From contig CM064424.1 of the NCBI GenBank assembly GCA_032690845.1, positions 48,869,511-48,933,510 on the forward strand: a stretch of DNA of 64,000 nucleotides. Direction: 5' to 3'. Below are positions 33,460 through 43,579 of the stretch, in pieces. The notes below the pieces were generated by a model that searched no databases, was not told where the DNA came from, and saw only the letters and a program-made list of their open reading frames with translations. The DNA is from Eleusine coracana subsp. coracana. Taxonomy: Eukaryota; Streptophyta; Magnoliopsida; Poales; Poaceae. The translations under genes and the position numbers were made by a program. The first letter of the stretch is position 1. Each line of letters starts with the position of its first letter.

Positions 33460-34494
33460 CAAGCAAGAGCACTAAAATAGGAGCTCCAAGGGCAGTATAC
33501 TCTAATACATTGATTTTGCGTCCATGACATCAACTTAGGCCAAAAGTATACCAAGTATATAAAAGTAAATTGTGTTACACCTGTGTTACCATTTACCAAT
33601 CCCTAAATAACTCAAAAGGCCTAATTCCATGGTCCCAATACATGATACTGGACAGCAGGCTGTAGACCGCAATCTTCATCCATGCGGACTGGACATCACC
33701 TACAGGGTCATTTCCCAACACTCTTGAATCTGCGAAAAGAAAGTAAAATGAGCATAATGTGCACATATGATCATTAAAAAGTTTCATGACTACTAGTGAA
33801 GCGTTATGCTTAACTGCTGATAAGTTCCCACTACATTGATGTATGAAAAAAATTATTATCTAAGATGTTGATGTTGTACTTTCATGTCCCAAAATACATT
33901 CAACTAATGCTTTGCGATTAGAAACAACATGTCATATAACGATGCATGCAAATAAATTAATTGTTTTGTAGCAGTAAGTTAACTGTACTGTACATGGGCT
34001 ATAGCTTTTGTTAATTTGATTAATCACGACATTGGAAATAATGTGTTACCTTGTCAAGCTTGGCTATATAATTCATCAACTATAAGCTATGCAAATTCAT
34101 TTGGTGCACATAAAGAAACTACTTAACTTATCAGAGGACTAAGTAACTTATCAAAGCGAAGTTCCCAAATGAGGTACACAGTAACCACAGAACTCATTAA
34201 CTCTTACGAGGGAAGTCAAGTGTTAAGCAAAATATGTAACTTTATATAGCCAAGGCAGACAAAATATTTTAATTAAATATGCTTACAGAACATGGCATTA
34301 ACTAATGCATGGTGATCTGGGAGCCACATGAATGTGTTTTAGGAATAAAAAAAAGCAATATATCTCTAAAGATGTCACCGTTGCATTGGGAAATCCACGT
34401 AAGAAAACAAATTTGCATTCATTATGAACCGATACATAAGGGAACATGAGTAAGATTACCAGGACATATTGCTCATCGTTTACACCATAAATAA
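33460..34494. other. AT-rich intergenic stretch, one possible exon
   Basis: Apart from the possible exon at 33593-33729, no gene, repeat or terminus was recognised. Confidence 0.4.
33593..33729 (-). other. Possible terminal exon of an unidentified gene
   Basis: On the minus strand a good acceptor (a pyrimidine-rich tract ending TTCTTTTCGCAG) is followed by a 45-codon frame (SRVLGNDPVGDVQSAWMKI ... RPFELFRDW) and a stop. The composition is coding-like, but no family is recognised and the upstream exon was not found. Joining it to the GeBP-like gene fails on phase. It may be a captured or relic exon. Confidence 0.3.
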
Positions 34495-34605
34495 TAATTT
34501 AAAAGAGAAAATCCCTTTAATGCCATTGATTTAAACTCTAATCTCGAATTCACCACCGCAAAAACTCCTATCCCTAACATGCCATTGGTCTCAAATTTTA
34601 AGCCC

Positions 34606-35456
34606 TCCAGAACCACTTTGATAAAACCTACCTGTAATAAACATGTGCAAAGTCAGTTTTACCCTTGGGTCCATATGTCATTTACTTCTCCCTCCTCTCT
34701 TCCTTGTTCCCCCTTTCCGTCTTGTATTCCATCGATGCTTGCTTCCATACGATGGATCAAACTAATGCATGTAAGAAAAAAAGTAAGAGGATCCTGATCT
34801 ATGCAGAGAAGTATGAGACAAGTAGGCGATCAAAGATGAAATCAAGTTGCTCAAATATGATTGAACTAGCAAAGTGTCTTTGCGTTGTTACGGAAATTAA
34901 CAAAATATACGTGATATATAGACTCACATATTTATAGATGAAACAACTTGCTTTGTAAATCTATAAAAAAATCTCTACCAGTTTTGATTCTTCAAAATCA
35001 CATGCCCATACAAAGTGCACATAGGAACAAGCATTATTCAGATCTTAATAAGAAAGATTGACAATAAACCTTTTTTCACTTATTAAGTGGGGAAGTTGTC
35101 ATAAAGATTAGGTTGTGCAATAAAGGTTAAGCAAAATAATAATACTAATAAATAAAGTTTAATTTATTATCGATAAAACAAATGTCAAAGCTCGATTGAT
35201 AAGAGAAAATTATCAATGATCATGAATACATAAAAAACATGGTTTATTAAATAATGACATTCACTGTAACATAGTATTGTTGTTCTTATAATAATAGTTG
35301 TTAAACATTATACATGATTTGATATATGTGGCAGTGACCAGTAGATATAAAGGAAGGAAAGGAGCGCAGAATGCAAATGAACACGAATGATTTTTTACCT
35401 GTTGAGCCAGAAGTGGCGGCAGTCAACCAATGCTAAGACCAACGATTAAAGGTGAA
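34606..35456. other. MULE interior, left part
   Basis: AT-rich; nothing recognised. Open frames near the left TIR (34579-34937) overlap TIR sequence and do not look like genes. Confidence 0.4.
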
Positions 35457-35461
35457 GCCTA

Positions 35462-36104
35462 TGTTGGTGTCACGAAGCGTGGGTCTCGAGACACCGAACA
35501 GAAAAGAAGGGAAAAGAGATTAAACACTTCAGGGATTTTGGGTGATATAATAGGCATTCTTCACGTATCCCAAAATAGATTCGTCCCGTTATAAGTAGGT
35601 AGGGGTGCTCTATTTATAGGTCCGTACCTAGGTCATACGCAGATGACCATTTTGCCCCTGATTACCTACTATATTACCTGAATATTCGGTACAAAATGGT
35701 CATAAAGGGTAAACTGGTCTTTTAAGCTTTTCCGATGCTCTTCCCTGATCCGCACACCATCAAGTGCGCTAGCGCCACGTGTCTCTGTAGCACGCCTCGC
35801 TCGCCTTCAGCTTCAGGCTCACCCTTTGATCTTCGAAGGTACCGTAGACCCCTTCGAGGGGGTTCATGCTTCGCCGAGTGCTCCGGCTCACTGTCTCCCG
35901 AAGGTCTGGGGCTCTGATCCTTTCGGAACCCTTCGAAGGGTGCATACCCTTCGGAGGGGTTCTGATTCTTCCGGAACCTTCGGAGGGTATCTGTCTTCAG
36001 AAATTATGGTTAATAGTGAAGATAATGATGGTTAGCCTCAATTTCTGTTTGTAGTTTAACTTTTACTGTCCTCGAAGGATGGCCCACAAGGTGATCCCCC
36101 AACA
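35462..36104 (-). repeat. 3' LTR of the non-autonomous Tat element
   Basis: 643 bp from TGTTGGTGTCACG to CCCCCAACA. It is nearly identical to 42934-43574 with a few substitutions and indels, so the insertion is fairly recent. Rich in CTTCGGAG/CCTTCGAAGG phrases. Confidence 0.92.
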
Positions 36105-36244
36105 GTAGCCCCTCGAGGGGTGGGTCCAACTTTGATGGGTTGAAACCCTCGCTTTAATGGGATCTTCTGCCAAAACGCCACCCTTCGGACATCAAAGTTG
36201 AGCGTCTGGATTAGGGTTTCAGAAGATTTTTTGGAGCTGCTGCC

Positions 36245-36253
36245 TATAAAAAG
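36245..36253 (+). promoter_or_regulatory. TATA box of the antisense gene in the Tat element
   Basis: TATAAAAAG lies about 70 bp upstream of the plus-strand ATG at 36315. It is inside the element's internal region, outside the LTR and opposite to the LTR promoter. It suggests an independent transcription unit. Confidence 0.6.
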
Positions 36254-37875
36254 AGAGGGTGACCATGGTAAAAAAATTGTTTTATTGCTCATCGTATACT
36301 TGGGTCCTGCAGAGATGCCCGCCATCATGATTCGGACCCGAAGGGTGATCGTGTCTGCAAGCGGGTCCTCCTCTGGAAGCTCGCTCGGCTCCTTTGAAGG
36401 TAATACTTGACCTGGCTCAAAGGTGCCGCAGTTGCCTGTATTCTATTTGTTTAATTGAATTACTGCATTCGTGGTTCTAGAGCCTCCGCAGTAAATGCTA
36501 GTTGGTTTTTACCCGACTATATAAGCGAGGGGGGTGGGGGGTGAAACAAGGCGTTCGAAGCTTACTTTCTTTGCTATAGGCTTTGCATGTTCTCTCTTGC
36601 CTTTGTTTTCTGGGCTTCGGGTTTTGCACTCGCTCCAGATAGAATCACGCCCTCCTCGAAGTGTGACGTAAGGTGCATTTTGTGAGGGCGAGGTTGCTCG
36701 CTCTTTTGGACTTGTTTGTGTGTTCATTTGTTCTTACTCGATGTTCTTGTTGTAGGATCTAAAGACATAGCTCGAGTCGCGCAGACCGCTCGCCCTGATA
36801 AGCTTCCTTCTGATGAGGAGCGCCCTTTGAACCCCGAAGGGGCTGCTACGGATGCTGAGGCGAACCGCGCCTTTGCGGAAAGCTTGGAAGGGGCCTTGTT
36901 TGCTGGCCAAGGTAGCGAGGACCAGGCTTCTCCTCGAGACTTGGTCGAAGGTACTGACAAGGAAGAGGAAGAGAATGATGACGAAGGAGCCGACGAGGAA
37001 GGTGAGGATGAAGAGGAAGACGAGGATGAGGAGTTCCACCCTCATGATGAGGGCAAGCTTGCTGCTGACGCTCAGGCCCAAGGCTCGAGCCGCCGCGTTC
37101 AAGGCTCCAATCCCCTTGAGGAGGACTTGGAGGACGTTGAAGTTGAAATTAGTGAACTGCTTCCTATTGATGACCCCGATCAGCGTAGGAGTCAGAAAGG
37201 AAAAAACAAGGAGGGTGATGGTGAGAGGCCTCGAACTTTTGTATTTGGTCGTTCTCGGGTGAAACGCGCCACCATTACTCGTCTTGTTGACCTAGGATGC
37301 TTTGCTGCTGCTGATGCCCGGCTGCCCGGCCAAGAGGAGACTCCCAGCCCTCGGCAAGACGAAGCTGTGGTCTTCGAAGAGCATTTTACCGCTGGGCTGC
37401 GCTTTCCTTGTTCATCTTTTTTGGGGGAAGTGCTGGACCAATTCGATGTGCAGCTGCATCATGTGAGCCCGAGCAGATTAGCAATGCTTAGTAAGTTTGC
37501 TTGGGGAATGCTGAGCTGTAATGGGAAGGATAATTGGGCCTTATGCTTTGCCTAGAGCTTGGGAGACATTGGGGGATTGGGAGAATTGTACTTTATTGAT
37601 TGATTGCTTGATTCCAAATGACTGCCATGCCTCTCTTTATATAGAGGTAGAGCCGGCCCTAATTCTAACTAACCTAACTTGACAGCTAAGTAAGGGCGAC
37701 GCTATAGTAACCGTGGCACTACAGTACCATGGGCCGCTACAGTCCCACGGCCCAAAGGCCTGCCCATAACATCTCCATCCCTCCTTCCGAGACAGCTCGT
37801 CCTCGAGCTGTGGTGGTGGCCATGGCTGAGCCCTGTATCACGCTCTTGTCATCCTGGTCCCTTTGTAACCACATA

Positions 37876-38538
37876 CTACAGCATCAAGACATGGACAACA
37901 GTTCCTACAGGCTCCCATGGAAAGCTCTCAGAACTATCAGCTCTAACACGTGCAGCAACCCAGCATGCTTCTTGGCATCGATGAAAAGTTAGTGGGTGAC
38001 TAGGAATGGTATTAGATGGTGAAGGAAGGGAGGTCTTCACATTGCTTGATGTCAACGAAGAAGTAGTCAATTTCCTTAGGAACCAGCAGGATGCAGTAGC
38101 TGCACCCTTCTTAACACCACATGCATGATCAGTGATTGGCCAGCAAAGACACCAAGATACCTTGCACTTCTGACGTATTCCGCAATGCTTAAGGCAAGCC
38201 ATTGGTCGAAGATGTATAGATGGTAACAACGGTGCAGCAGTAGCCTTCTTCTTCTTCTTTTGTGTCTTCTTCCTCAGCAAGGGTACAGTTGGGATAGCCA
38301 AGAACAGTAAGGTCGAAGAGATAGGCGCCTTTGGCACCTGCACAACAGTTTGGACCAGCTCCACCAAACATTCTGGCTTCTTCTCTTCTGCTACAGGCAC
38401 AACCATAACAGGTTGGGCCAGCACTGCAGTACAGTTGGCAGCCTCCTTTGCTTCTAGTCGCACTGTAAGCAGATCGATCAGATCTCTAAGGCTCATATCA
38501 GAGTATGGATTTTGTGGAAATTTGGCAACAGAAGCCAT
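37876..38538 (-). CDS. Unidentified internal ORF of the small LTR element (220 aa)
   Basis: The ATG at 38538 lies 15 bp after the PBS, the position of gag. The N-terminus MASVAKFPQNPYSDMSLRDL leads into a hydrophobic/proline-containing middle, a Lys run (KKTQKKKKKA) and a Cys-containing segment with no regular CCHC spacing. It has no RT or protease motif. It could be a truncated gag or captured sequence; it is uninterrupted, but an element this small would need helper proteins. Confidence 0.45.
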   Translation of the reverse strand: MASVAKFPQNPYSDMSLRDLIDLLTVRLEAKEAANCTAVLAQPVMVVPVAEEKKPECLVELVQTVVQVPKAPISSTLLFLAIPTVPLLRKKTQKKKKKATAAPLLPSIHLRPMACLKHCGIRQKCKVSWCLCWPITDHACGVKKGAATASCWFLRKLTTSSLTSSNVKTSLPSPSNTIPSHPLTFHRCQEACWVAARVRADSSESFPWEPVGTVVHVLML

Positions 38539-38552
38539 AGGAAGGGATTGTT

Positions 38553-38567
38553 GGCAATCTGATACCA
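38553..38567 (-). other. Primer-binding site of the small LTR element
   Basis: The minus strand reads TGGTATCAGATTGCC, two bases from the LTR at 38570. The first ten bases match the initiator-Met type. Confidence 0.75.
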
Positions 38568-38824
38568 GATGTAATGGGAAGAATAATTGGGCCTTATGCT
38601 TTGCCTAGAGCTTGGGAGACATTGGGGGATTGGGAGAATTGTTCTTTATTGATTGATTGCTTGATTCCAAATGACTATCATGCCTCTCTTTATATAGAGG
38701 TAGAGTCGGCCCTAATTCTAACTAACCTAACTTCACGGCTAAGTAAGGGCGACGCTACAGTAACCGCGGTGCTACAGTACCATGGGCCGCTACAGTCCCA
38801 CGGTCCAAAGGCCTGCCCATAATA

Positions 38825-38829
38825 TCTGA
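38825..38829 (-). other. 5-bp junction between two directly adjacent LTRs
   Basis: TCTGA separates LTRs two and three. TCT matches the bases after the left LTR (37772-37774) and GA matches the bases just before the middle LTR (38568-38569), so the spacer looks like the two edges of an internal region that has been lost. Confidence 0.6.
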
Positions 38830-41429
38830 TGTAATGGGGAGGATAATTGGGCCTTATGCTTTGCCTAGAGCTTGGGAGACATTGGGGGATTGGGAGAATT
38901 ATTCTTTATTGATTGATTGCTTGATTCCAAATGACAGCCATGTCTCTCTTTATATAGAGGTAGAGCCGGCCCTAATTCTAACTAACCTAACTTGACGGCT
39001 AAGTAAGGGCGACGCTATAGTAACCGCGGCGCTACAGTACCATGGGCCGCTACAGTCCCACGGCCCAAAGGCCTGCCCATAACATGAGCTATAAAGGGAA
39101 ACCTTATATCGAGGTGTTTTGCAAATACTATTATGCCCACTACCAGCCGAAGCTCATTAAAATCGATGGCGTGATGCATGAAGCGGAATTCGGTTGCGTT
39201 ACCTTCGTGCCTCGCTTTCGGGGTACTGATCAGCTTGTTAAGTGCAGCCAAAACCGTTGGGGCAACAAGTGGCACGAGGGTTGGCTGTATGTTAAGGTTC
39301 CTTCAGAGACCGTGACTGCGGATGTGAAAGAAACTAAGATCTTTCCCTTGGCTTCTCTACTTGCGTCGGGCAACCCCTGATCCATGGATGGGCGAGTGCC
39401 TAAGGGGTGCAAAAATGACTCTGTCTTTTGCATTGCCACTTACAACTCCAGTGGTCGTGATCTTGTCGAGGAGTTTATTACTGCCAATATATTGCCTTTG
39501 AGCAAGAAATGCAAGATACCAGGCTTCATTGAGAAGAGGATTCCTTCGAGGCCCAAAATTAAGATCCCTTTTTCCCGAAGTCCCAGTGGACAAGCGAGGC
39601 TTTGGTGATGATGCCTTCCTGGACTTTTTGACTGCTGCTGGTGAATCAGCGGTCGGGCCGTACACTCGTGAGGAGGACAAGCATACTCGTGAGAGAACTT
39701 CGCACAGTGGGCGACTCAACCGCGTGCTTAGCTTAGCTGGTATTGCTTACCCCGATCGGGTGGCGCCTGGCCCTTGTGCCAAGCGGAACTGGGCTCCTGG
39801 CAATACTGGTTTTGAAGCCGTTGGGACAAGGAAGAGCCAAAAAGGGAAAGGGAAGGCCCCCACCCCGGTCCCTGTTCAAGCCAAGAGTAGGGCCCCCAAA
39901 AGGAAACAGGAGGAAGCCTCTACAACCGAGGCCTCGAAGCGTGCTGCCATCACTACGTCTTGTCGTGATTCTTCGGGGTCCTCGGCGCCTGGGTTTCAGG
40001 CCGTGGGGACCCTGGTGACGGCTGGAGCCATGGTGGATGCCTTCGGCAATGATGATGATGGAAAAAAGGTTGCTGATGTTGTTGTGGTGTCTTCTCCCCC
40101 TACGAAGGGTGCCGACGCTGAGCTCTCCCCTTTGAGTCCTTCGCTTGTGGTTTTGAAAGACCACTGCACTGATGCGGAAGTTGCCGATGCTCTAGTTGGG
40201 TTGAAGGAGCGTGTTGCTACTCACACTGAAGTGGTAGCTTCTTCGAGCCGCTTAACTCTAGATGGTACTGGCCAAGGGCTGGATGGGGTGGGGTCGTTGC
40301 ATTCTTCGAAGGTCGGAGATTTCACCAACCCTTTTGCGTGGGCTGAGCTGTGCTCTGCTCTGGATGATTTAATCGCCTCCGGGCAATGGAATTCGAGATC
40401 CAGGATTTGTGAGTTAACCTTGCCCATATCTTGAGACATTTAAGGCAATGCTTTGGCTTTTTTGGCTACGTTTGTGATGACTTTCCTTTCTAATTTTTCC
40501 TGCTTTTTGTGCCCCAGGCTTATACGTTTGCGCGCGTTGCTGCCGAGCGATCTGAACGGGAGTTCACGTCTCTTAAGGATGGGAAGGACTCCTATGTTGC
40601 AGAAAATGCCGCACTGAAAGAGGATGTTGTTTCTCTGAAGGAAGCGCGAGACCAGGCTACCCTTGCCGCAGCGCAAGCTAAGAGCGAGATTGAAACTTTG
40701 CGAGCTGAGGTAGCTAAATTGAGGGAGAGTGCATGTCGCCTCGAAGCTGCCGAGTCTAAGGTGGCGTCTCTCACAAAGGAGAATAAAGCTTTGGTCCATG
40801 CCGCCTCTACTCGCAACTATGGCTTCGTGGCTCAGGCGATGGCTACTCATCATAGATATCGCGAGGCGTTGGGTTATGTCAACGCGGAGCCCATGTCATT
40901 GACTGATGGTTCGGAGGCTACCGAAGAATCTTTCTTTAAATGGCTGGATGTTGAGATCATCGCACTCCCCGGGGTCATGGATAAGCGCAGTAATTTCAGC
41001 TCGCTCCATACTGCGGAGGCTGCGTTCGAACTCCTTGAACGCACGGGGTGTGATCATTTCCGGGAGCTGAGCAAGCGGGATTTCCCGATTGGTGCCGATG
41101 CTCAAGACAATTTGTCTAACGACGCCTCTGCCGCCGCCAAACGTCTTGCTATCAAGTTCTGACGCGATCATGGACGCGAGGCTGCGCGGCTAGTCACGAT
41201 TGAGAGGCTTGCTTAGTGCTGCTCGAACTAATAGACCGGGAGGTGACTTGGGTCCTCCTCCGCCTGGTTATAGCGTAGATGAATGGTCTGTTTTGTTTCC
41301 CCAGCTTTTAGCATCTGGGGTTGCTGTAAAGAAAGAACCTGTGGATTATGAATTTTGAACCTGTGGATATATGGATCTGTTAATGAGCTCCTTGAGGAAC
41401 TTGTGAATTTTTCTGTTGTTGACTTTTGC

Positions 41430-42068
41430 GAGCCTCTTCCTCTCAAAGTGTTAAGGGTGATGCTTTTATATGAACCCTTTGATGGGTCCGAGCTGCAACG
41501 AGCTCCTCGGCATTTTTCGCTAAGTTTTTTGAAAAACGCCACCCTCCCCCTCGAAGTGCTAGGGACGAGGCTTGAGTGTAAACCCTTCGATGGGTCTGGG
41601 CTGCAACGAGCCCCTTAGCATTTTTGTGCTAAGTTTAAAAAAACGTCACCCTCCCCCTCGAAGTGCTAGGGGCAAGGCTTGAGTGTAAACCCTTCGATGG
41701 GTCTGGGCTGTAACGAGCCCCTTAGCATTTTTGCACTATGTTTTTTGAAAAATGACACCCTCCCCCTTGAAATGCTGGGGGGCGAGGCTTGAGTGTAAAC
41801 ACTTCGATGGGTCTGGGCTGCAACGAGCCCTGTAGTATTTTTGCGCTAAGTTTTTTGAAAAACGCCATCCTCCCCCTCGAAGTGCTCGGGGCGAGGCTTA
41901 AGTGTAAACCCTTCGATGGGTCTGGGCTGCAACAAGCCCCTTAGCATTTTTGTGCTAAGCGTTTTGAAAAACGCCACCCTCCCCCTCGAAGTGCTAGGGA
42001 CGAGGCTTGAGTGTAAACCCTTCGATGACTCTGGGCTGCAATGAGCCCCTTAGCATTTTTGCGCTAAA
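41430..42068. repeat. 109-bp tandem repeat, about six units, in the Tat element
   Basis: Units contain CCTCCCCCTCGAAGTGCTAG, GAGTGTAAACCCTTCGATGG and CTGCAACGAGCCCCTTAGCA. The CCTCCCCC phrase recurs at about 41543, 41650, 41759, 41870 and 41978 (spacings 107-111), preceded by a diverged unit near 41430. The array lies between the pol remnant and the end of the antisense gene and would form the shared 3' region of the two convergent transcripts. Confidence 0.88.
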
Positions 42069-42434
42069 TTAGCTGACTGTGCGGTTTTTAGCTCTTCGGG
42101 CTTTAATCCATGCAGTAGCTATGCTTTGAGAGCTTTTTGCTCTTTGTCGAATATCACAATCTCCGCAATGCGGAGTTGTTTCGACGAGCTCTGCTAAACG
42201 AGGCTTTCCGCATTGGGGGAGGCAGCTTTATAGATTTAGCTGGGGTTTACATAGGATCCGCCTCGTTAAAAACCTCACCCCTGCGAAGGGTTCCCCTTGT
42301 GAGAAAAAGAGTACGGTCCTTTTTACAACTTGAGGAAGGAAATACTTGGAAAGTAAAGCTAACAACTAAGCTCAAGGTAGCACTTATAGTTTTGTGCTAT
42401 GCTTGGTTGTTTACATGTGTTGGGTGTTGCTTCC

Positions 42435-42893
42435 CTAGGTGTAGAACTTTTGAAGGTTGTCCGCGTTCCAGGAGTGCGGCAACTCTTCTCCTTGTGAATT
42501 TTTGAGTCTGAGTTGGGCTATGTACTCCTTTTCTTGTATGGCTTTTTCTCTTTCCGCTAGTGCTTTGTTTCTTAACTCATGCTCTTGCAGCAGTTGCTGC
42601 TTGAGCTGCTCGAGGTGCTCAGCTCTTTGGGCTAGCAATTCCATCTCCTGCAATGCTGTCATTGAGGTTGGGGTGCAGCTTCCAGGGTGGTTTGAGCTCG
42701 AAGGCTGCTCAAGGCGTTGTGCTAGGTCCTTTGGGTCGATGGGCGCATCTGGTTGTGATGGTTGCGCCTCGGGGGTGTTCTCTTTTGTTACTTGTGAAGT
42801 GGATTGGTCGTCGGTCAGTTGTGGGTCTCCTAGAATGTTACCTCGGGCGGGTGCAACTCCGCTCGAAGGTAACGATCCGGGGAGTTGAGTCAT
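42435..42893 (-). CDS. Chimeric ORF: gag N-terminus joined to integrase C-terminal tail (152 aa)
   Basis: The ATG at 42893 follows the PBS by about 28 bp (MTQLPGSLPSSGVAPARG). The body is a Pro/Ser/Gln-rich leader and a heptad-like helix (LLAQRAEHLEQLKQQLLQEH, RNKALAEREKAIQEKEYIAQ). The last residues, EELPHSWNADNLQKFYT then stop, match the terminal motif of Tat integrases (compare IPNSWNINQLRRFYT at 55750-55790). The frame is open across the junction, so the deletion of protease-RT-RNase H-integrase was in frame. It may encode a minimal Gag-like coiled-coil protein; expression is unproven. Confidence 0.6.
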   Translation of the reverse strand: MTQLPGSLPSSGVAPARGNILGDPQLTDDQSTSQVTKENTPEAQPSQPDAPIDPKDLAQRLEQPSSSNHPGSCTPTSMTALQEMELLAQRAEHLEQLKQQLLQEHELRNKALAEREKAIQEKEYIAQLRLKNSQGEELPHSWNADNLQKFYT

Positions 42894-42920
42894 CGTGAGC
42901 TTGTATACGAGCTCACAACA

Positions 42921-42933
42921 CGGTGGGCGCCAC
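42921..42933 (-). other. PBS of the non-autonomous Tat element
   Basis: The minus strand reads GTGGCGCCCACCG directly after the LTR end. The tRNA could not be assigned with certainty. Confidence 0.6.
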
Positions 42934-43574
42934 TGTTGGTGTCATGAAGCGTGGGCCTCGAGACATCGAACAGAAAAGAAGGGAAAAGAGATTAAACACT
43001 TGAGGATTTTGGGTGATGTAACAGGCATTCTTCACGTATCCCAAAATAGATTCGTCCCGTTACAAGTAGGTAGGGGTGCTCTATTTATAGGCCCGTACCT
43101 AGGTCATACACAGATGACCATTTTGCCCCTGATTACCTACTATATTCCCTGAATATTCGGTACAAAATGGTCATAAAGGGTAAACTAGTCTTTCAAGCTT
43201 TTCCAATGCCCTTCCTTGATCCGCACGCCATCGAGTGCGCTGGCGCCACGTGTCTCTGCAGCACGCCTCGCTCGCCTTCGCCTTCGGGCGCACCCTTTGA
43301 TCTTCGAAGGTACCATGGACCCCTTCGAGGGGGTTCATGCTTCGCCGAGCGCTTCGGCTCACTGTCTCCCGAAGGTCTGGGGCTCTGATCCTTTCGGAAC
43401 CCTTTGAAGGGTGCATACCCTTCGGAGGGGTTCTGATTCTCCGGAACCTTCGGAGGGTACCTGTCTTCAGAAATTATGGTTAATAGTAAAGATAATGATG
43501 ATTAGCCTCAATTTCTGTTTATAGTCTAACTTTTACTGTCCTTGAAGGGTGGCCCACGAGGTGATCCCGTAACA
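42934..43574 (-). repeat. 5' LTR of the non-autonomous Tat element
   Basis: 641 bp, TGTTGGTGTCATG to CCCGTAACA. It carries the minus-strand TATA region at 43081-43090. The right-hand TSD copy GCCTA follows. Confidence 0.92.
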
Positions 43575-43579
43575 GCCTA

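Larger units (their letters stand above)
37517..39084 (-). mobile_element. Small non-autonomous LTR element with three LTRs
   Basis: Three 255-bp LTRs (37517-37771, 38570-38824, 38830-39084; TGTAATGGG ... CATAACA, with CATAATA in the middle copy) with TSD TGAGC (37512-37516 and 39085-39089). On the minus strand a PBS TGGTATCAGATTGCC lies inside the middle LTR and a purine tract (GGAAGGAGGGATGGAGA) precedes the left LTR, so 38824-37517 is a canonical element; the right LTR is an extra copy separated by only TCTGA. A minus-strand gag-like ORF occupies most of the 0.8-kb interior. It interrupts the antisense gene of the Tat element. Confidence 0.9.
36315..41162 (+). pseudogene. Antisense gene: Transposase_28-like protein with acidic and coiled-coil regions
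   Basis: Exon 1 starts at ATG 36315 (MPAIMIRTRRVIVSASGSSS) and ends at 36399; donor GTAATA, acceptor TTGTTGTAG, intron 36400-36755; the join is in frame. Exon 2 has a long Asp/Glu-rich segment, a basic stretch and RATITRLVDLGCFAAADARL. After the nested insertion (37517-39084) the protein continues PYIEVFCKYYYAHYQPKLIK and CVTFVPRFRGTDQLVKCSQN ... GNKWHEGWLYVKVP, resembling the putative gypsy-type transposon (Transposase_28) family. A Lys/Arg-rich linker and a coiled coil (about 40550-40800) follow, ending at 41162. Frame slips near 39540-39600; a further likely intron is 40409-40517. Function unknown; disrupted by the insertion. Confidence 0.7.
35462..43574 (-). mobile_element. Non-autonomous Tat-type Ty3/gypsy element with antisense gene
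   Basis: LTRs at 35462-36104 and 42934-43574 (TGTTGG ... AACA) are flanked by an exact TSD, GCCTA (35457-35461 and 43575-43579). Read on the minus strand: 5' LTR, PBS-like GTGGCGCCCACCG (42933-42921), a short gag-integrase chimeric ORF, a 109-bp tandem array, then the antisense gene (plus strand) and the 3' LTR. Protease, RT, RNase H and most of integrase are deleted. Minus-strand TATAAATAG sequences in both LTRs (35610-35619, 43081-43090) support this orientation. It inserted into a MULE and was later hit by a 1.6-kb LTR element. Confidence 0.9.

Noticed and set aside
40409..40517. Definite intron joining the linker and coiled-coil parts of the antisense gene
   Set aside because: GT and AG sites are good, but the predicted join shifts frame in this damaged copy, so it is mentioned only as likely.
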